Shown one piece after another: positions 26,523 through 35,257 of a stretch of 64,000 bases of DNA. Each line of letters opens with the position of its first letter. The stretch's first letter is position 1. The translations under genes were made by a program, and so were the position numbers. The stretch covers positions 1 through 64,000 of the forward strand of contig JAHCBA010000016.1 of the NCBI GenBank assembly GCA_019634625.1, read 5' to 3'. The notes beneath the pieces are model-generated. The model worked only from the letters and a program-made list of their open reading frames with translations, was not told the origin of the DNA and did no database searches. This stretch comes from Verrucomicrobiia bacterium. GTDB lineage: Bacteria > Verrucomicrobiota > Verrucomicrobiia > Limisphaerales > CAIMTB01.

Positions 26523-27509
26523 TCAGGGTTTGGGGCGGTCGCGGGCGAGGACAGCGGCCCCGGTGATGCCGGCGTGGTCGCCGAGTTTGCTGGCGACGAT
26601 CTCGACGCCCTTGGCGGTGCCGGTCATGGCGTAGTCCTGGGCGGTTTCCACGATGATGGCCATCATCTCGTCCTCCAGGGCGTCGATGATGCCGCCGCCG
26701 AGGACGACCACCTGGGGGCCGATGAGATTGATGATATTGCCGACGGCGATTCCGGTGTACTCGGCGGCGTCCTCGATGACTTTTTCGACCAGTTTGTCGC
26801 CTTTTTTGAGGGCTTTGCGGAGGTCGCCGCTGCGGAGGTCGGACAGGTCACCGCCCAGCATGTCGGTGAGGATGGTTTTCTGGCCGTCCTTGATGGCGGC
26901 GAGGATGCGGCGGGTGATGGCGGAGCGGCTGGCGAGGGCTTCGAAGCAGCCGCGATTGCCGCAGCCGCACTTGGGTCCGCCGACTTCGAGGACCATGTGG
27001 CCGATCTCGCCGGCGGTGCAGTTGAATCCGCTGTGGAGACGGCCATTGAGGATGATGCCGGCGCCGATGCCGGTGCCGAGGAAGATGCCGACCAGGTGTC
27101 TGGGTTTGCCGCCGAGTTCCGCAGCGTGGACGCCGAGGGTGCAGACGTTGCAGTCGTTGTCCACCTCGACCGGCAGGCCGAGCGCCTTTTCGAGTTCGCG
27201 TTTCAGGGGGATATCCGACCAGCCGGGGAGGTTGGGGGAGAAGAGGATTTTGCCCTCGGCGGACTGGACCGAGCCCGGGGCGCCGATGCCGACGCCCGCG
27301 ATCGCCTTGATATCGAGGTCGGCCTCGTCCACGGCGTCGCGGATGGTGCGGACCACGCGGTCGATGACGGCTTTGGGGCCGCGATCGGCCTTGGTGCTCG
27401 ATTTCGAGGTGGCGATGAGTTTGAGGCCGGGCTGGAAGATGCCGGCCAGGATCTTGGTGCCTCCGAGATCGACACCGACGTAGAACGGTTTGGGGTTGGC
27501 CTCGGCCAT
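26523..27509 (-). CDS. ROK-family sugar kinase (glucokinase-like)
   Basis: 328 residues from ATG 27509. Phosphate loop VGVDLGGTKILAGIF near residue 10, catalytic segment VEVDNDCNVCTLG near 113, and the ROK zinc motif GHMVLEVGGPKCGCGNRGCFEALAS (given in parts: GH, CGCGNRGC) near 165-185. The adenosine segment reads VVLGGGII. The family phosphorylates glucose, N-acetylmannosamine or related sugars with ATP; no helix-turn-helix is present, so this is a kinase rather than a repressor. Glucose is the likely substrate but is not proven by the sequence. Confidence 0.85.
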   Translation of the reverse strand: MAEANPKPFYVGVDLGGTKILAGIFQPGLKLIATSKSSTKADRGPKAVIDRVVRTIRDAVDEADLDIKAIAGVGIGAPGSVQSAEGKILFSPNLPGWSDIPLKRELEKALGLPVEVDNDCNVCTLGVHAAELGGKPRHLVGIFLGTGIGAGIILNGRLHSGFNCTAGEIGHMVLEVGGPKCGCGNRGCFEALASRSAITRRILAAIKDGQKTILTDMLGGDLSDLRSGDLRKALKKGDKLVEKVIEDAAEYTGIAVGNIINLIGPQVVVLGGGIIDALEDEMMAIIVETAQDYAMTGTAKGVEIVASKLGDHAGITGAAVLARDRPKP

Positions 27510-27659
27510 CGGTTTTTGGGTTCGGTGCCGCGGGAGATCGTGGGCGGGGGTTAAGCCGTCGTGGCGCTCCAGCGGCGCGCCCATACAACAGAAAGGCAGG
27601 ATGGGGTCAAACCCGGAGATCGACGGGATTCTGGAGGGGGCACCTCGGGATCGTGCCGC

Positions 27660-28735
27660 GGGCCTCCTACTCGTAATCGTACTCGTAATCGTACTCGCCC
27701 AGCGGGGTTCGCACGCGGAATGGAAAGTCCGAACACGATCGAACCTATCGGGCCAGCGAGAGGGCGATGATCGAAAGGGTGTGTTTGGGGGTTCGAGGAC
27801 GAGGACGAGGACGAGTACCGCCCTTCGGGCTGAGTACGAGGACCGAGGACGGGGGAAATGGTGTGGAGCGATGGGTTGTGGACTCGCGGAGCTCGTCCCT
27901 CCGATTCGCTGGATCGTTATCAACAGTTTGGGGATGGACCGGGCGGGAAGGGGACGATTGAAGCGGTGTGCCTGGGGGATTGAGGGATGGGATCTGCGAC
28001 CCCTGGCGGGGTCGTGGGTGGTTTGGGAGGCTCACGCTGAAGCGTGTACACCCAACCATCCTGGCGGGACGGGAAGCGGGGGGCACGGGGTTGGCCGCCT
28101 TTCGTTGGGTGTGCACGCTTTGGCGTGTCGGGGTGGTTTGGGAGGCTCACGCTGAAGCGTGTACACCCCAACCATTCTGGTGGGGTGGGAAGCGGGGGGC
28201 ACAGGGTTGGCCATCTTTTGTTGGGTGTGCACCCCCTGGCGGGGTCGTGAGCGGGATGGGATTTCTGACCGGGGGTCGAACCCGCGGAGCCGGGCTCGAC
28301 CCCCGGCTAATCTCTGGAAACCCTGCGGGTTTCTCGGACCCGATCGAGGGTGAAGCTCGGAGGATCCCCGGGATCACGGGGAGTTCTGCGGTGATCCGCG
28401 TTGGTGCGCTCCATCAGACCCCCTTCGAGAGGGTGCACCTCGGGTTCCTGCAGCAGGCCTCGGCCTCGTAATCGTACTCGTACTCGTAATCGTAATCGTA
28501 ATCGTAATCGTAATCGTAATCGCCCAGCCGGGTTCGCACGCGGAATGGAAGGTTCGAACACGATCGAACCCATCGGGCCAGCGAGAGGGCGATGCTTGAA
28601 GCGGTGTGCCTGGGGGATCGAGGACGAGGACGAGGACGAGTACCGCCCTTCGGGCTGAGTACGAGGAATGGGGAGGGGGGAAATGGTGGGGAGCGATGGG
28701 TTGTGGACTCGCGGAGTTCGTCCCTCCGATATTAG
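27660..28735. repeat. Composite repeat block, homologous to the purB-upstream block
   Basis: Hexamer tracts at about 27670-27702 and 28467-28525, GAGTACCGCCCTTCGGGCTG segments, right arms near 27890 and 28705, two CACGCTGAAGCGTG modules (about 28031 and 28151), CCCCTGGCGGGG modules and a 14-bp-arm hairpin near 28271. Long stretches match 22820-23220 closely. No gene is seen from 27510 to 28818. Confidence 0.9.
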
Positions 28736-28818
28736 GTTCGAGGGAGGAATTCGAAGAAATCTGTTTTCTAATGTTCTCCCGTCGCGGTAGCCTGCCGTTG
28801 TAATCCCAAAAGGAAGCC

Positions 28819-31512
28819 ATGGAGACCAGAACTGCAGCCGGAGGACCCGACGTGATGTGCAGCATTCAATGCCGTTTTGGGGGTCCGCCGGTTCGGAGGA
28901 CGGGCGGGGGATGGAAGGCGTGGGCGCTGGGATGGCTTTGCGCGGTTGGGACGGGGGCTGCGGCGTCGGCGGCGAACATTGCACTGGAGGGGACGGGGAT
29001 ACTGGGGGTGAACAGCGCGGTGAATTCGGAGCCTGGGACGCTTCGGTTCAACGGGGGCGTGCGGGCGAACATCAATGACGGGAACGATCTGACCCGGGTG
29101 GACAACTGGTTCGGCAATGCCGGGACGGACATGGGGCAGGCGTTCAGCTTCGTGGGGATTGTGTGGAACGGAATGCGTTATGACACCATCACGACCCTGA
29201 CCTTGCACATGGCGACGTTTGGGGACGGGGGATGGTTCGGGGCGCAGAACAACGGGCCGGGGGCGGGCGGGCTGTTGACCGCGGCGGACCTGATCGAGCC
29301 GACGGTGCAGATTTCGACGGATCGCGGGCAGACCTGGAGCACGGTTGCGCACACCTCGGACTACCTGGCGTTGATGGACGGGCACACGATTGGCGGCGGG
29401 GGCAATCCGAACCCGACGTGGAATGTGCTGACCTTTCACCTGAACACACCGGCCACGCGGGTGAATGGAATCCGGTTGATCGGGGAGAACGGTGGCACGG
29501 CGGATGGCAACGGGTTCATCGGGGTGTTCGAATTCGAGGTGGAGGCGACGCCGGCGGTGGACACGGACGGGGATGGCATGCCGGACGCATGGGAGGTGGA
29601 GCACAGCCTGAATGTCGGCGTGAACGATGCGGGGGAGGATCCGGACGGAGACGGGTTGACCAACCTCGAGGAGTTCCAGCGGGGAACGGATCCGCGCAAT
29701 CCGGACACCGACGGGGACGGGTTCAACGACGGGTTTGAAGTGGCGATGGGGAGTGATCCGCTGGATCCGTCGAGCATCCCGGACAACTGGGCGCTGCAGG
29801 GGACGGGGATCATGGGCACCAAGGAGGCGATTGATGACGGACCCGAACTCGAGACGCCGCATTTCCAGGCGGGGGTTTTGGCGAACATCAACGACGACGA
29901 CAACACCACGCGGGTGGATACCTGGAACGGCACGCAGCCGGGGACGGTGAGTTTTGTCGGGATCGTGTGGGATGAACCCCTGGATGCCGGACGGCCGGTG
30001 GGCCGGTTGGAACTGACGCTGGCGACCTTTCTCGATGGCGGCTGGTTCGGGGTGAACGGGGTTGGACCGGGCGCAGGGAATGCTCTCACCGAGGCCATGC
30101 TGGTGGATCCCCGGGTGGAAATCTCACGGGATCACGGGGCGACCTGGACCGTGGTGCCGCACACCTCGGACTATATCGAACGGCTCACCGGACATCGCAT
30201 CGGCGGCGGTACGGTGCCCAATCCGAGTTCGGTCACCGCAACCTTCACGCTGGCGACGGTGGCGGAGGGGGTCTCGGGGGTGCGACTGGTCGGGACGGAG
30301 GGTGGCACGGCCAGCGGCGGGTTCATCGGGGTGTTTGAGTTGCGGGTCAAGGCCTTCGCTTCGGACTCGGACAACGACGGGATGAACGACGACTGGGAGC
30401 GGCAGCATGGGCTGATCGTGGGCATCGACGACAGCGGCGAGGATCCGGACAACGATGGATTGACCAACCTGGAAGAGTTCCTGGCCGGGACCAATCCCCG
30501 CGTTGCGGACACCGATGGCGACGGTCTCAGCGACGGTGCGGAGGTGAAGCAGTACCTCACCGATCCGCTGCGGGCGGACACGGACGGGGACGGGCTCTCG
30601 GACGGGGACGAGGTGCTGATCCATGGGACCAATCCGCTGGTGGCGGACACGGATGGCGACGGCTTCAGCGACGGTCTGGAGGTGGCCCTTGGGACCGATC
30701 CGAAGGATCCCGCGAGTTTCCCGGCCAACCAGGCGCCGCTGGGACGGGGCATTCTGGGGACCAAGGAGGCCATTGATGGTGAGCCGGGGACCCCGGTGTT
30801 CAATGCGGGAGGCGCGAGTTCGATCAACGACGGCAATCTCACCACCCGGGTGGACACGTTCAATGGCGGCAATCCTGGGACGGTCAGCTTTGTCGGCATC
30901 GTCTGGGACACGCCAATGACGCGGCCCATCGAGCGGCTGGAGCTGACGCACGCGACCTTCTTCGACGGCGGCTGGTTTGGTCCCAACGGCAGCGGTCTGG
31001 GGGCGGGGACCACGCTGGACGAGGCCGACCTGATTGCCCCGACGGTGCAGATCACCACGGATGGCGGGGCGTCGTGGACCGAGGTGCCCCATACGACGGA
31101 TTACGTGGAGGCGCTGACCGGGCATGCCCTTCCGGAGGTGGCGTTCGGGGCTCCGACGACGGTGACGGCGCGGTTCCAACTGACGCCTCCGGTGACGGGG
31201 ATCGACGGGATCCGGATTCTTGGAACGGAAGGCGGCACGGCCAGCGGCGGGTTCATCGGGGTATTCCAGCTCGCGACGATCGCGGTGCTGCCCGCATCGG
31301 GGGTCCGGTTGCTGAACGTGGGAATCGAGGGCGGGCAGATTCGTTTCGAGTTCGACTCGACGACCGGCGTCTCGCACGGGGTCCAGTACAAGGAGGCGCT
31401 GTCCGATGCCGCCTGGCAGTCGCACTCGACGGTGGCCGGGGATGGCACCCGCAAGACCGTGACCGACGCGATCGGCGCGACCCAACGCTATTACCGCGTG
31501 GTGAATCCGTAG
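28819..31512 (+). CDS. Large secreted protein: three tandem domains with calcium-loop spacers
   Basis: 897 residues; the ATG at 28819 has AAAGGAAG just before it, and a hydrophobic signal segment lies at about 30-55 ([17 protein letters not shown]). A roughly 185-residue domain occurs three times (about 55-245, 325-510, 640-825), each with TRVD..., FVGIVW, DGGWFG and [13 protein letters not shown] motifs. Between them are thrombospondin-3-like loops [28 protein letters not shown] final segment of about 70 residues resembles the C-terminal domains of verrucomicrobial secreted proteins. It is probably a cell-surface or matrix protein; the repeated domain is not one I can name. Confidence 0.75.
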   Translation: METRTAAGGPDVMCSIQCRFGGPPVRRTGGGWKAWALGWLCAVGTGAAASAANIALEGTGILGVNSAVNSEPGTLRFNGGVRANINDGNDLTRVDNWFGNAGTDMGQAFSFVGIVWNGMRYDTITTLTLHMATFGDGGWFGAQNNGPGAGGLLTAADLIEPTVQISTDRGQTWSTVAHTSDYLALMDGHTIGGGGNPNPTWNVLTFHLNTPATRVNGIRLIGENGGTADGNGFIGVFEFEVEATPAVDTDGDGMPDAWEVEHSLNVGVNDAGEDPDGDGLTNLEEFQRGTDPRNPDTDGDGFNDGFEVAMGSDPLDPSSIPDNWALQGTGIMGTKEAIDDGPELETPHFQAGVLANINDDDNTTRVDTWNGTQPGTVSFVGIVWDEPLDAGRPVGRLELTLATFLDGGWFGVNGVGPGAGNALTEAMLVDPRVEISRDHGATWTVVPHTSDYIERLTGHRIGGGTVPNPSSVTATFTLATVAEGVSGVRLVGTEGGTASGGFIGVFELRVKAFASDSDNDGMNDDWERQHGLIVGIDDSGEDPDNDGLTNLEEFLAGTNPRVADTDGDGLSDGAEVKQYLTDPLRADTDGDGLSDGDEVLIHGTNPLVADTDGDGFSDGLEVALGTDPKDPASFPANQAPLGRGILGTKEAIDGEPGTPVFNAGGASSINDGNLTTRVDTFNGGNPGTVSFVGIVWDTPMTRPIERLELTHATFFDGGWFGPNGSGLGAGTTLDEADLIAPTVQITTDGGASWTEVPHTTDYVEALTGHALPEVAFGAPTTVTARFQLTPPVTGIDGIRILGTEGGTASGGFIGVFQLATIAVLPASGVRLLNVGIEGGQIRFEFDSTTGVSHGVQYKEALSDAAWQSHSTVAGDGTRKTVTDAIGATQRYYRVVNP

Positions 31513-31554
31513 TCAGGCGGACCCGTACGGGACCGGCGCCGAAGGGGCAACTCA

Positions 31555-31584
31555 GGACGCCGCGGATGGAAGTCCGCGGCGTCC
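31555..31584. terminator. Hairpin between convergent genes (first)
   Basis: Perfect 12-bp stem, arms 31555-31566 and 31573-31584, 6-nt loop, 43 nt after the stop of the + gene. There is no long T-run, so it may be Rho-aided or a processing hairpin. Confidence 0.55.
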
Positions 31585-31634
31585 GAACTTTCTGGGCCGG
31601 CACGGTTGACCGGCGTCGGGTCGCTGATCGAGAC

Positions 31635-31664
31635 GCAAACTCCGTGCATAGGCACGGAGTTTGC
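31635..31664. terminator. Hairpin between convergent genes (second)
   Basis: Perfect 13-bp stem, GCAAACTCCGTGC (31635-31647) with GCACGGAGTTTGC (31652-31664), loop ATAG. It lies 63 nt from the stop of the minus-strand symporter gene and probably ends both transcripts. Confidence 0.55.
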
Positions 31665-31726
31665 GGCCATTCCCGGGAAGCAATCGTCGGGAACCGGGAC
31701 CGGATTGTCCCGACTGCGTTGGGGGC

Positions 31727-33556
31727 TCAGTGGGCGGCTTCGTGGTCGCGGATGTATTCCTGCTTGAGTCCGAGGGTTTCCGGGGCGTGGAGGACGAGCA
31801 TTTTCATGCGGACGTCGGACGGGACTTCGCGGCGGGTGGCGCGGGAGACCACGATCATCAGGAGGATCGCTCCGGGCACGGCCCAGATGGCGGGCTGCTC
31901 GCAGAGGATGCGGAGAAGGGGATGGGCGGCCCAGAAGCCCTGCATGGGGATCCAGCCGAGATCGCTGAAGTTGGTGAGCGACACGGCGAGGACCGCGGAG
32001 ATGCCTCCGGCCAGCATGCCGGTGGCGGCACCGCGCATGGTCATGCCACGCCACCAGACGCTCATGAAGAGGAGCGGGAAATAGCTGGCGGCGGCGATGG
32101 CAAAGGCCTGGCCGACCATGAAGTTGATCTGCAACGGCTCGACGAAACAGCCGAGCAGCGTCGCCACGCCGCCGATGAGCCAGGCGAAGACCTTGAACAT
32201 GCGCATCCGTTCGGAGGGGGTGCTGGAGGGGCGCAGGATGCGGCCATAGACGTCGTGGGCCAGGGCGCCGGTCATCGAGACAAGGAGGCCTGAGAAGGTG
32301 GACATGAATGCGGCGAAGGCGCCGGCGCAGGTGATGCCGCTGAGCACCGAGCCCCAGGGGAACGAAGAGCGGCGTGGAGCTCCGGCAGGAGGCTCCGTCA
32401 GCAGGGTGGCGGAGGCGTCGGGCCCGGCCACGGCCGAGGGCACGGTGGGGCGGTCGAGAATCTTGGGGAGTTCGAGGACGACCTTGTCGGTGCCTTTGGC
32501 GCCGGTGCCGGTGTAGAGTTCGGGGAGCTGGTTGCGTCCGAGCACGCCGAACACGGGCGGGAAGACGTAGAACACGCCGATGAGGATCATCACCCACATC
32601 GTGGTGCGTTTGGCGGCGACGCCATCGGGGTTGGTGTAGAACCGGACCAGGATGTGGGGCAGGCCGGCGGTGCCGCAGACGAGGGCAATGATGAGGGAGT
32701 AGGTGTAGAGGAGGGCGAGAGGCCGGGCTTGCTCGGGAGAAAGGCCGGCGGTTCGGGCGGCGCGGGTGGTGAGGGGTCCGAAGGGCTGGAGCCAGGTGTC
32801 GTCGGGAGGGGCCACCTGGGGCAGCGGCAGACGGGTGGCGGCGGACGGGTCGGCGCTGCCGAGGGTGGCGACTTCGGCCGTCGGGGTTGCCAGGGGGGCG
32901 AGGGCTCCGTCGGCGCCTTGCACGGCGAGCTGGCGTCCGTAGTGCCCGTACACGGCGAGGAGGACGAAGATGGGCACGGCGATGGCAAACATCTTGAGCC
33001 AGTACTGGAAGGCCTGGACGAGGGTGATGCCCTTCATGCCGCCCAGTGCGACGTTGAGGGTGATGACCGCTCCGACGAGGACGACGCCGGCCCAGTAGGG
33101 CATGCCGGGAAAGATGTAGGCGAGGGTGGTTCCGGCGCCCTTCATCTGGGGCATGGTGTAGAAGAAGCCGATGAAGAGCACGAAGACCACGGCGATCTTG
33201 CGGAACAGGGGCGAGTCGTAGCGGCCTTCGGCGAAGTCGGGGATGGTGTAGGCTCCGAAGCGGCGGAGGGGTCCGGCGATGAAGAGGAGCAGGAACAGGT
33301 AGCCGCAGGCGTAGCACACCGGGTACCAGAGGGCGTCATAACCGCTGGACATGACCATGCCGGCGATGCCCATGAAGCTGGCGGCGCTGAGGTATTCGCC
33401 GGAGATGGCCGAGGCGTTCCAGCCCACCGAGACGCCGCGGCCGGCGACGAAGAAGTCGGAGGCGGTACGGGCCTTGCGGGCGGCCCAGAAGCCCATCCAG
33501 ATGGTGACCACGACGGTCACCGCACTGAAGCCCAGGATCCAGGGATCGAAAGTCAT
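31727..33556 (-). CDS. actP: Sodium:solute symporter, ActP-like
   Basis: 609 residues with about 13 transmembrane segments. The start MTFDPWILGFSAVTVVVTIW, the segment DFFVAGRGVSVGWNASAISGEYLSAASFMG and GLPHILVRFYTNPD are typical of the SSS acetate/cation symporter group. A Pro/Ala-rich extramembrane insert lies at about 195-265. It would import acetate, pyruvate or a similar monocarboxylate with sodium. The paired DUF485 gene 27 nt upstream matches the yjcH-actP arrangement. Exact substrate is not determined by sequence. Confidence 0.85.
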   Translation of the reverse strand: MTFDPWILGFSAVTVVVTIWMGFWAARKARTASDFFVAGRGVSVGWNASAISGEYLSAASFMGIAGMVMSSGYDALWYPVCYACGYLFLLLFIAGPLRRFGAYTIPDFAEGRYDSPLFRKIAVVFVLFIGFFYTMPQMKGAGTTLAYIFPGMPYWAGVVLVGAVITLNVALGGMKGITLVQAFQYWLKMFAIAVPIFVLLAVYGHYGRQLAVQGADGALAPLATPTAEVATLGSADPSAATRLPLPQVAPPDDTWLQPFGPLTTRAARTAGLSPEQARPLALLYTYSLIIALVCGTAGLPHILVRFYTNPDGVAAKRTTMWVMILIGVFYVFPPVFGVLGRNQLPELYTGTGAKGTDKVVLELPKILDRPTVPSAVAGPDASATLLTEPPAGAPRRSSFPWGSVLSGITCAGAFAAFMSTFSGLLVSMTGALAHDVYGRILRPSSTPSERMRMFKVFAWLIGGVATLLGCFVEPLQINFMVGQAFAIAAASYFPLLFMSVWWRGMTMRGAATGMLAGGISAVLAVSLTNFSDLGWIPMQGFWAAHPLLRILCEQPAIWAVPGAILLMIVVSRATRREVPSDVRMKMLVLHAPETLGLKQEYIRDHEAAH

Positions 33557-33583
33557 GTCGGTGAAAGGCGAAAGGGGGCTGGG

Positions 33584-33952
33584 TCAATTCGGGCGACCGG
33601 AAGCGGGACGGTCGGGTGCGCCGGCCCGGGTGACCTCGGCGACTTCCGTTTCCTCGAGGGCGATGGAGCGGCGGATGAAGATCCAGGCGATGAGCCAGAC
33701 GGCCGGAAAGATCCCGAGGCCGAGCAGGAACCAGGAGAGGGTGTACCCGCCGAAGACGCGCCGGGCCATCAGGTCGGGCAGGAAGTAGTTGGCGAGGGGC
33801 AGTCCGAGGAGAATCACCATGAAGGCGAGGGCGCAGGCGATGGAGAGTTGGAGCTGCCGTCGCATGAGGGATCGGAGGAAGGCCTCCGAATGCATGGGAT
33901 CGTCCGGGGGCGGGGAGTGGGGTTGCACGCGGGCGGCTGTATCAGACCGCAT
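33584..33952 (-). CDS. DUF485 small membrane protein, symporter partner
   Basis: 122 residues from ATG 33952; an ATG at 33895 would give 103 residues and neither has a clear ribosome-binding site. Two transmembrane segments are seen (about 45-70 ACALAFMVILLGLPLANYF and 80-105 LSWFLLGLGIFPAVWLIAW) with a basic segment before the first. This is the YjcH/DUF485 type usually found directly upstream of ActP-like symporters. Its role in the transporter is unknown. Confidence 0.75.
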   Translation of the reverse strand: MRSDTAARVQPHSPPPDDPMHSEAFLRSLMRRQLQLSIACALAFMVILLGLPLANYFLPDLMARRVFGGYTLSWFLLGLGIFPAVWLIAWIFIRRSIALEETEVAEVTRAGAPDRPASGRPN

Positions 33953-34054
33953 GATCCAGAGCAATCCGGGGATGGACCCGGGCATCAACGGGTCGGCTTA
34001 TTTTCAGATCCGGACCGCCAATGCCGCAGGGGGACTGGGGAGGGGGATGGGATT

Positions 34055-34190
34055 GAGACTAAGATCAAGATTAAGATTAAGATTAAGATCAAGACCGAGG
34101 GGATTGGGGCGATGGTGCGGGTGAGGGCGGCTGGAAGGGGGTGGTGCGATGGGATGGGGACTCGCGGAGTTCGTCCCTCCCAAAGGGGGA
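34055..34190. repeat. AAGATT hexamer tract and right-arm fragment
   Basis: About six AAGATT/AAGATC units at 34060-34101, a second, AT-rich hexamer family distinct from GTAATC, followed by one GGACTCGCGGAGTTCGTCCC right arm at about 34158-34182 of the palindromic family. Confidence 0.8.
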
Positions 34191-34227
34191 GAGGCACGGG
34201 AGCGGTGGCGTTGACAACCATTTTGGT

Positions 34228-34247
34228 ACCGTTCAGGTTGCAACGGT
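34228..34247. promoter_or_regulatory. Inverted repeat at the second antitoxin start
   Basis: ACCGTT (34228-34233) and AACGGT (34242-34247) form a 6-bp dyad touching the GTG at 34246. A TTGACA lies at 34211-34216, but no good -10 follows at the right distance. An autoregulatory operator is plausible and unproven. Confidence 0.35.
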
Positions 34248-34488
34248 GAACGTGAGTTTCACCATCAAGGAATGCCCCCGGGAAGTGAAGTCCGCGCTGG
34301 AGCTGTCTGCACGACTGAACCGCCGCAGCCAGAACGCGGAAGCCATCGTCTGGCTGGAGGAACGTGCCCGCACGTTTCGCTCGCAGCTCCAGGAATCGGA
34401 GCTGCTGCGCCGCATCGAGTCGGTGGACTGGCAAACCCAACTGGAACCTGGGGAACAGGAAGCGCTGCGCCAGGGCGGTCGGCCATGA
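34246..34488 (+). CDS. FitA/VapB-like Arc-type antitoxin
   Basis: 80 residues from GTG 34246 (a GTG at 34252 would drop two). VSFTIKECPREVKSALELSA followed by RRSQNAEAIVWLEERA is the Arc/FitA ribbon-helix-helix pattern. A C-terminal acidic tail would bind the toxin. The stop overlaps the toxin start (ATGA). It is unrelated in sequence to the first antitoxin at 262. Longer upstream reading is repeat DNA. Confidence 0.78.
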   Translation: MNVSFTIKECPREVKSALELSARLNRRSQNAEAIVWLEERARTFRSQLQESELLRRIESVDWQTQLEPGEQEALRQGGRP

Positions 34489-34892
34489 TCGTCGTGGATG
34501 TCAGCGTGCTCTTCGGGCTGGTCGTGAAGAGGGACGCCTACCACGCGTTGGCGATGGGGGCACGCAGACGGGATCCGGACTGGCAGGCGACCCGGTTGTT
34601 CCGCAGCGAATTCCGCAGCATTGCCGCCGGCCATCTGCGCCGCGGGGAACCGCTCCAGAATGTCATGGCAGCCGCGGCGAACGCGCAACTGGCGGTCACG
34701 ACCCATGAATTGACCGACCAGGAGGTCTTTGCCGTGATTCAGGAGAGTTCCCTCTCCGCCTACGACGCGGAATACGTGGCGCTGGCACGGCGACTGGGCG
34801 TCGTCCTGGTAACCACGGATCGGGAGATTCTGGGTCATTATCCCAACCTGGCGGTGCGTTTGCAGGACTACGCAAGGACGAAGATCCGATGA
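34485..34892 (+). CDS. VapC-type PIN toxin
   Basis: 135 residues. PIN residues: Asp5 in MIVVDVSVLFGL, the acidic residue in LFRSEFRSIAAGHL near 43, Asp in LSAYDAEYVALA near 93 and Asp in VLVTTDREIL near 111. It is predicted to be a metal-dependent endoribonuclease inhibited by the preceding antitoxin. Downstream lies a three-unit palindromic array, as the first PIN module is also edged by repeats. Confidence 0.8.
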   Translation: MIVVDVSVLFGLVVKRDAYHALAMGARRRDPDWQATRLFRSEFRSIAAGHLRRGEPLQNVMAAAANAQLAVTTHELTDQEVFAVIQESSLSAYDAEYVALARRLGVVLVTTDREILGHYPNLAVRLQDYARTKIR

Positions 34893-34915
34893 AGGAACTG
34901 GAGCGAGGGGGTGCA

Positions 34916-35191
34916 TCCGGAGGGCCGAGTTCCACGAGGCTGCAAGGGGTTGGTGCAATGGATTGAGGACTCGCGGAGCTCGTCCCTCCGAAAGGGGGAG
35001 TTGAAGCGAGGGGGTGCAATCGGAGGGCCGAGCTCTGCGAGGCTGGCAAGGGAATGGTGCGATGGGGTGAGGACTCACGGAGCTCGTCCCTCCGAAAGGT
35101 GGAGCGAGGGGGTGCATTCGGAGGGCCGAGTTCCACGAGGCTGCAAGGGAGTGGTGCCATGGATTGGGGACTCGCGGAGCTCGTCCCTCCG
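34916..35191. repeat. Three-unit palindromic array
   Basis: Three tandem units, spaced about 100 nt, each with a CGGAGGGCCGAG left arm and a GGACTCGCGGAGCTCGTCCC-type right arm. The array starts 24 nt after the toxin stop and ends 67 nt before the radical SAM start. Confidence 0.9.
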
Positions 35192-35257
35192 ACATCATTC
35201 CGGAGGGCTTGAGTCGGGGGGCTGGCTCGCGCGAGGGTGCGGGTCGCGGCACGGGGC

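Noticed and set aside
26523-27923. Extending the ROK kinase upstream to 27923.
   Set aside because: The added 138 codons translate repeat DNA; the ROK phosphate loop lies ten residues after the ATG at 27509.
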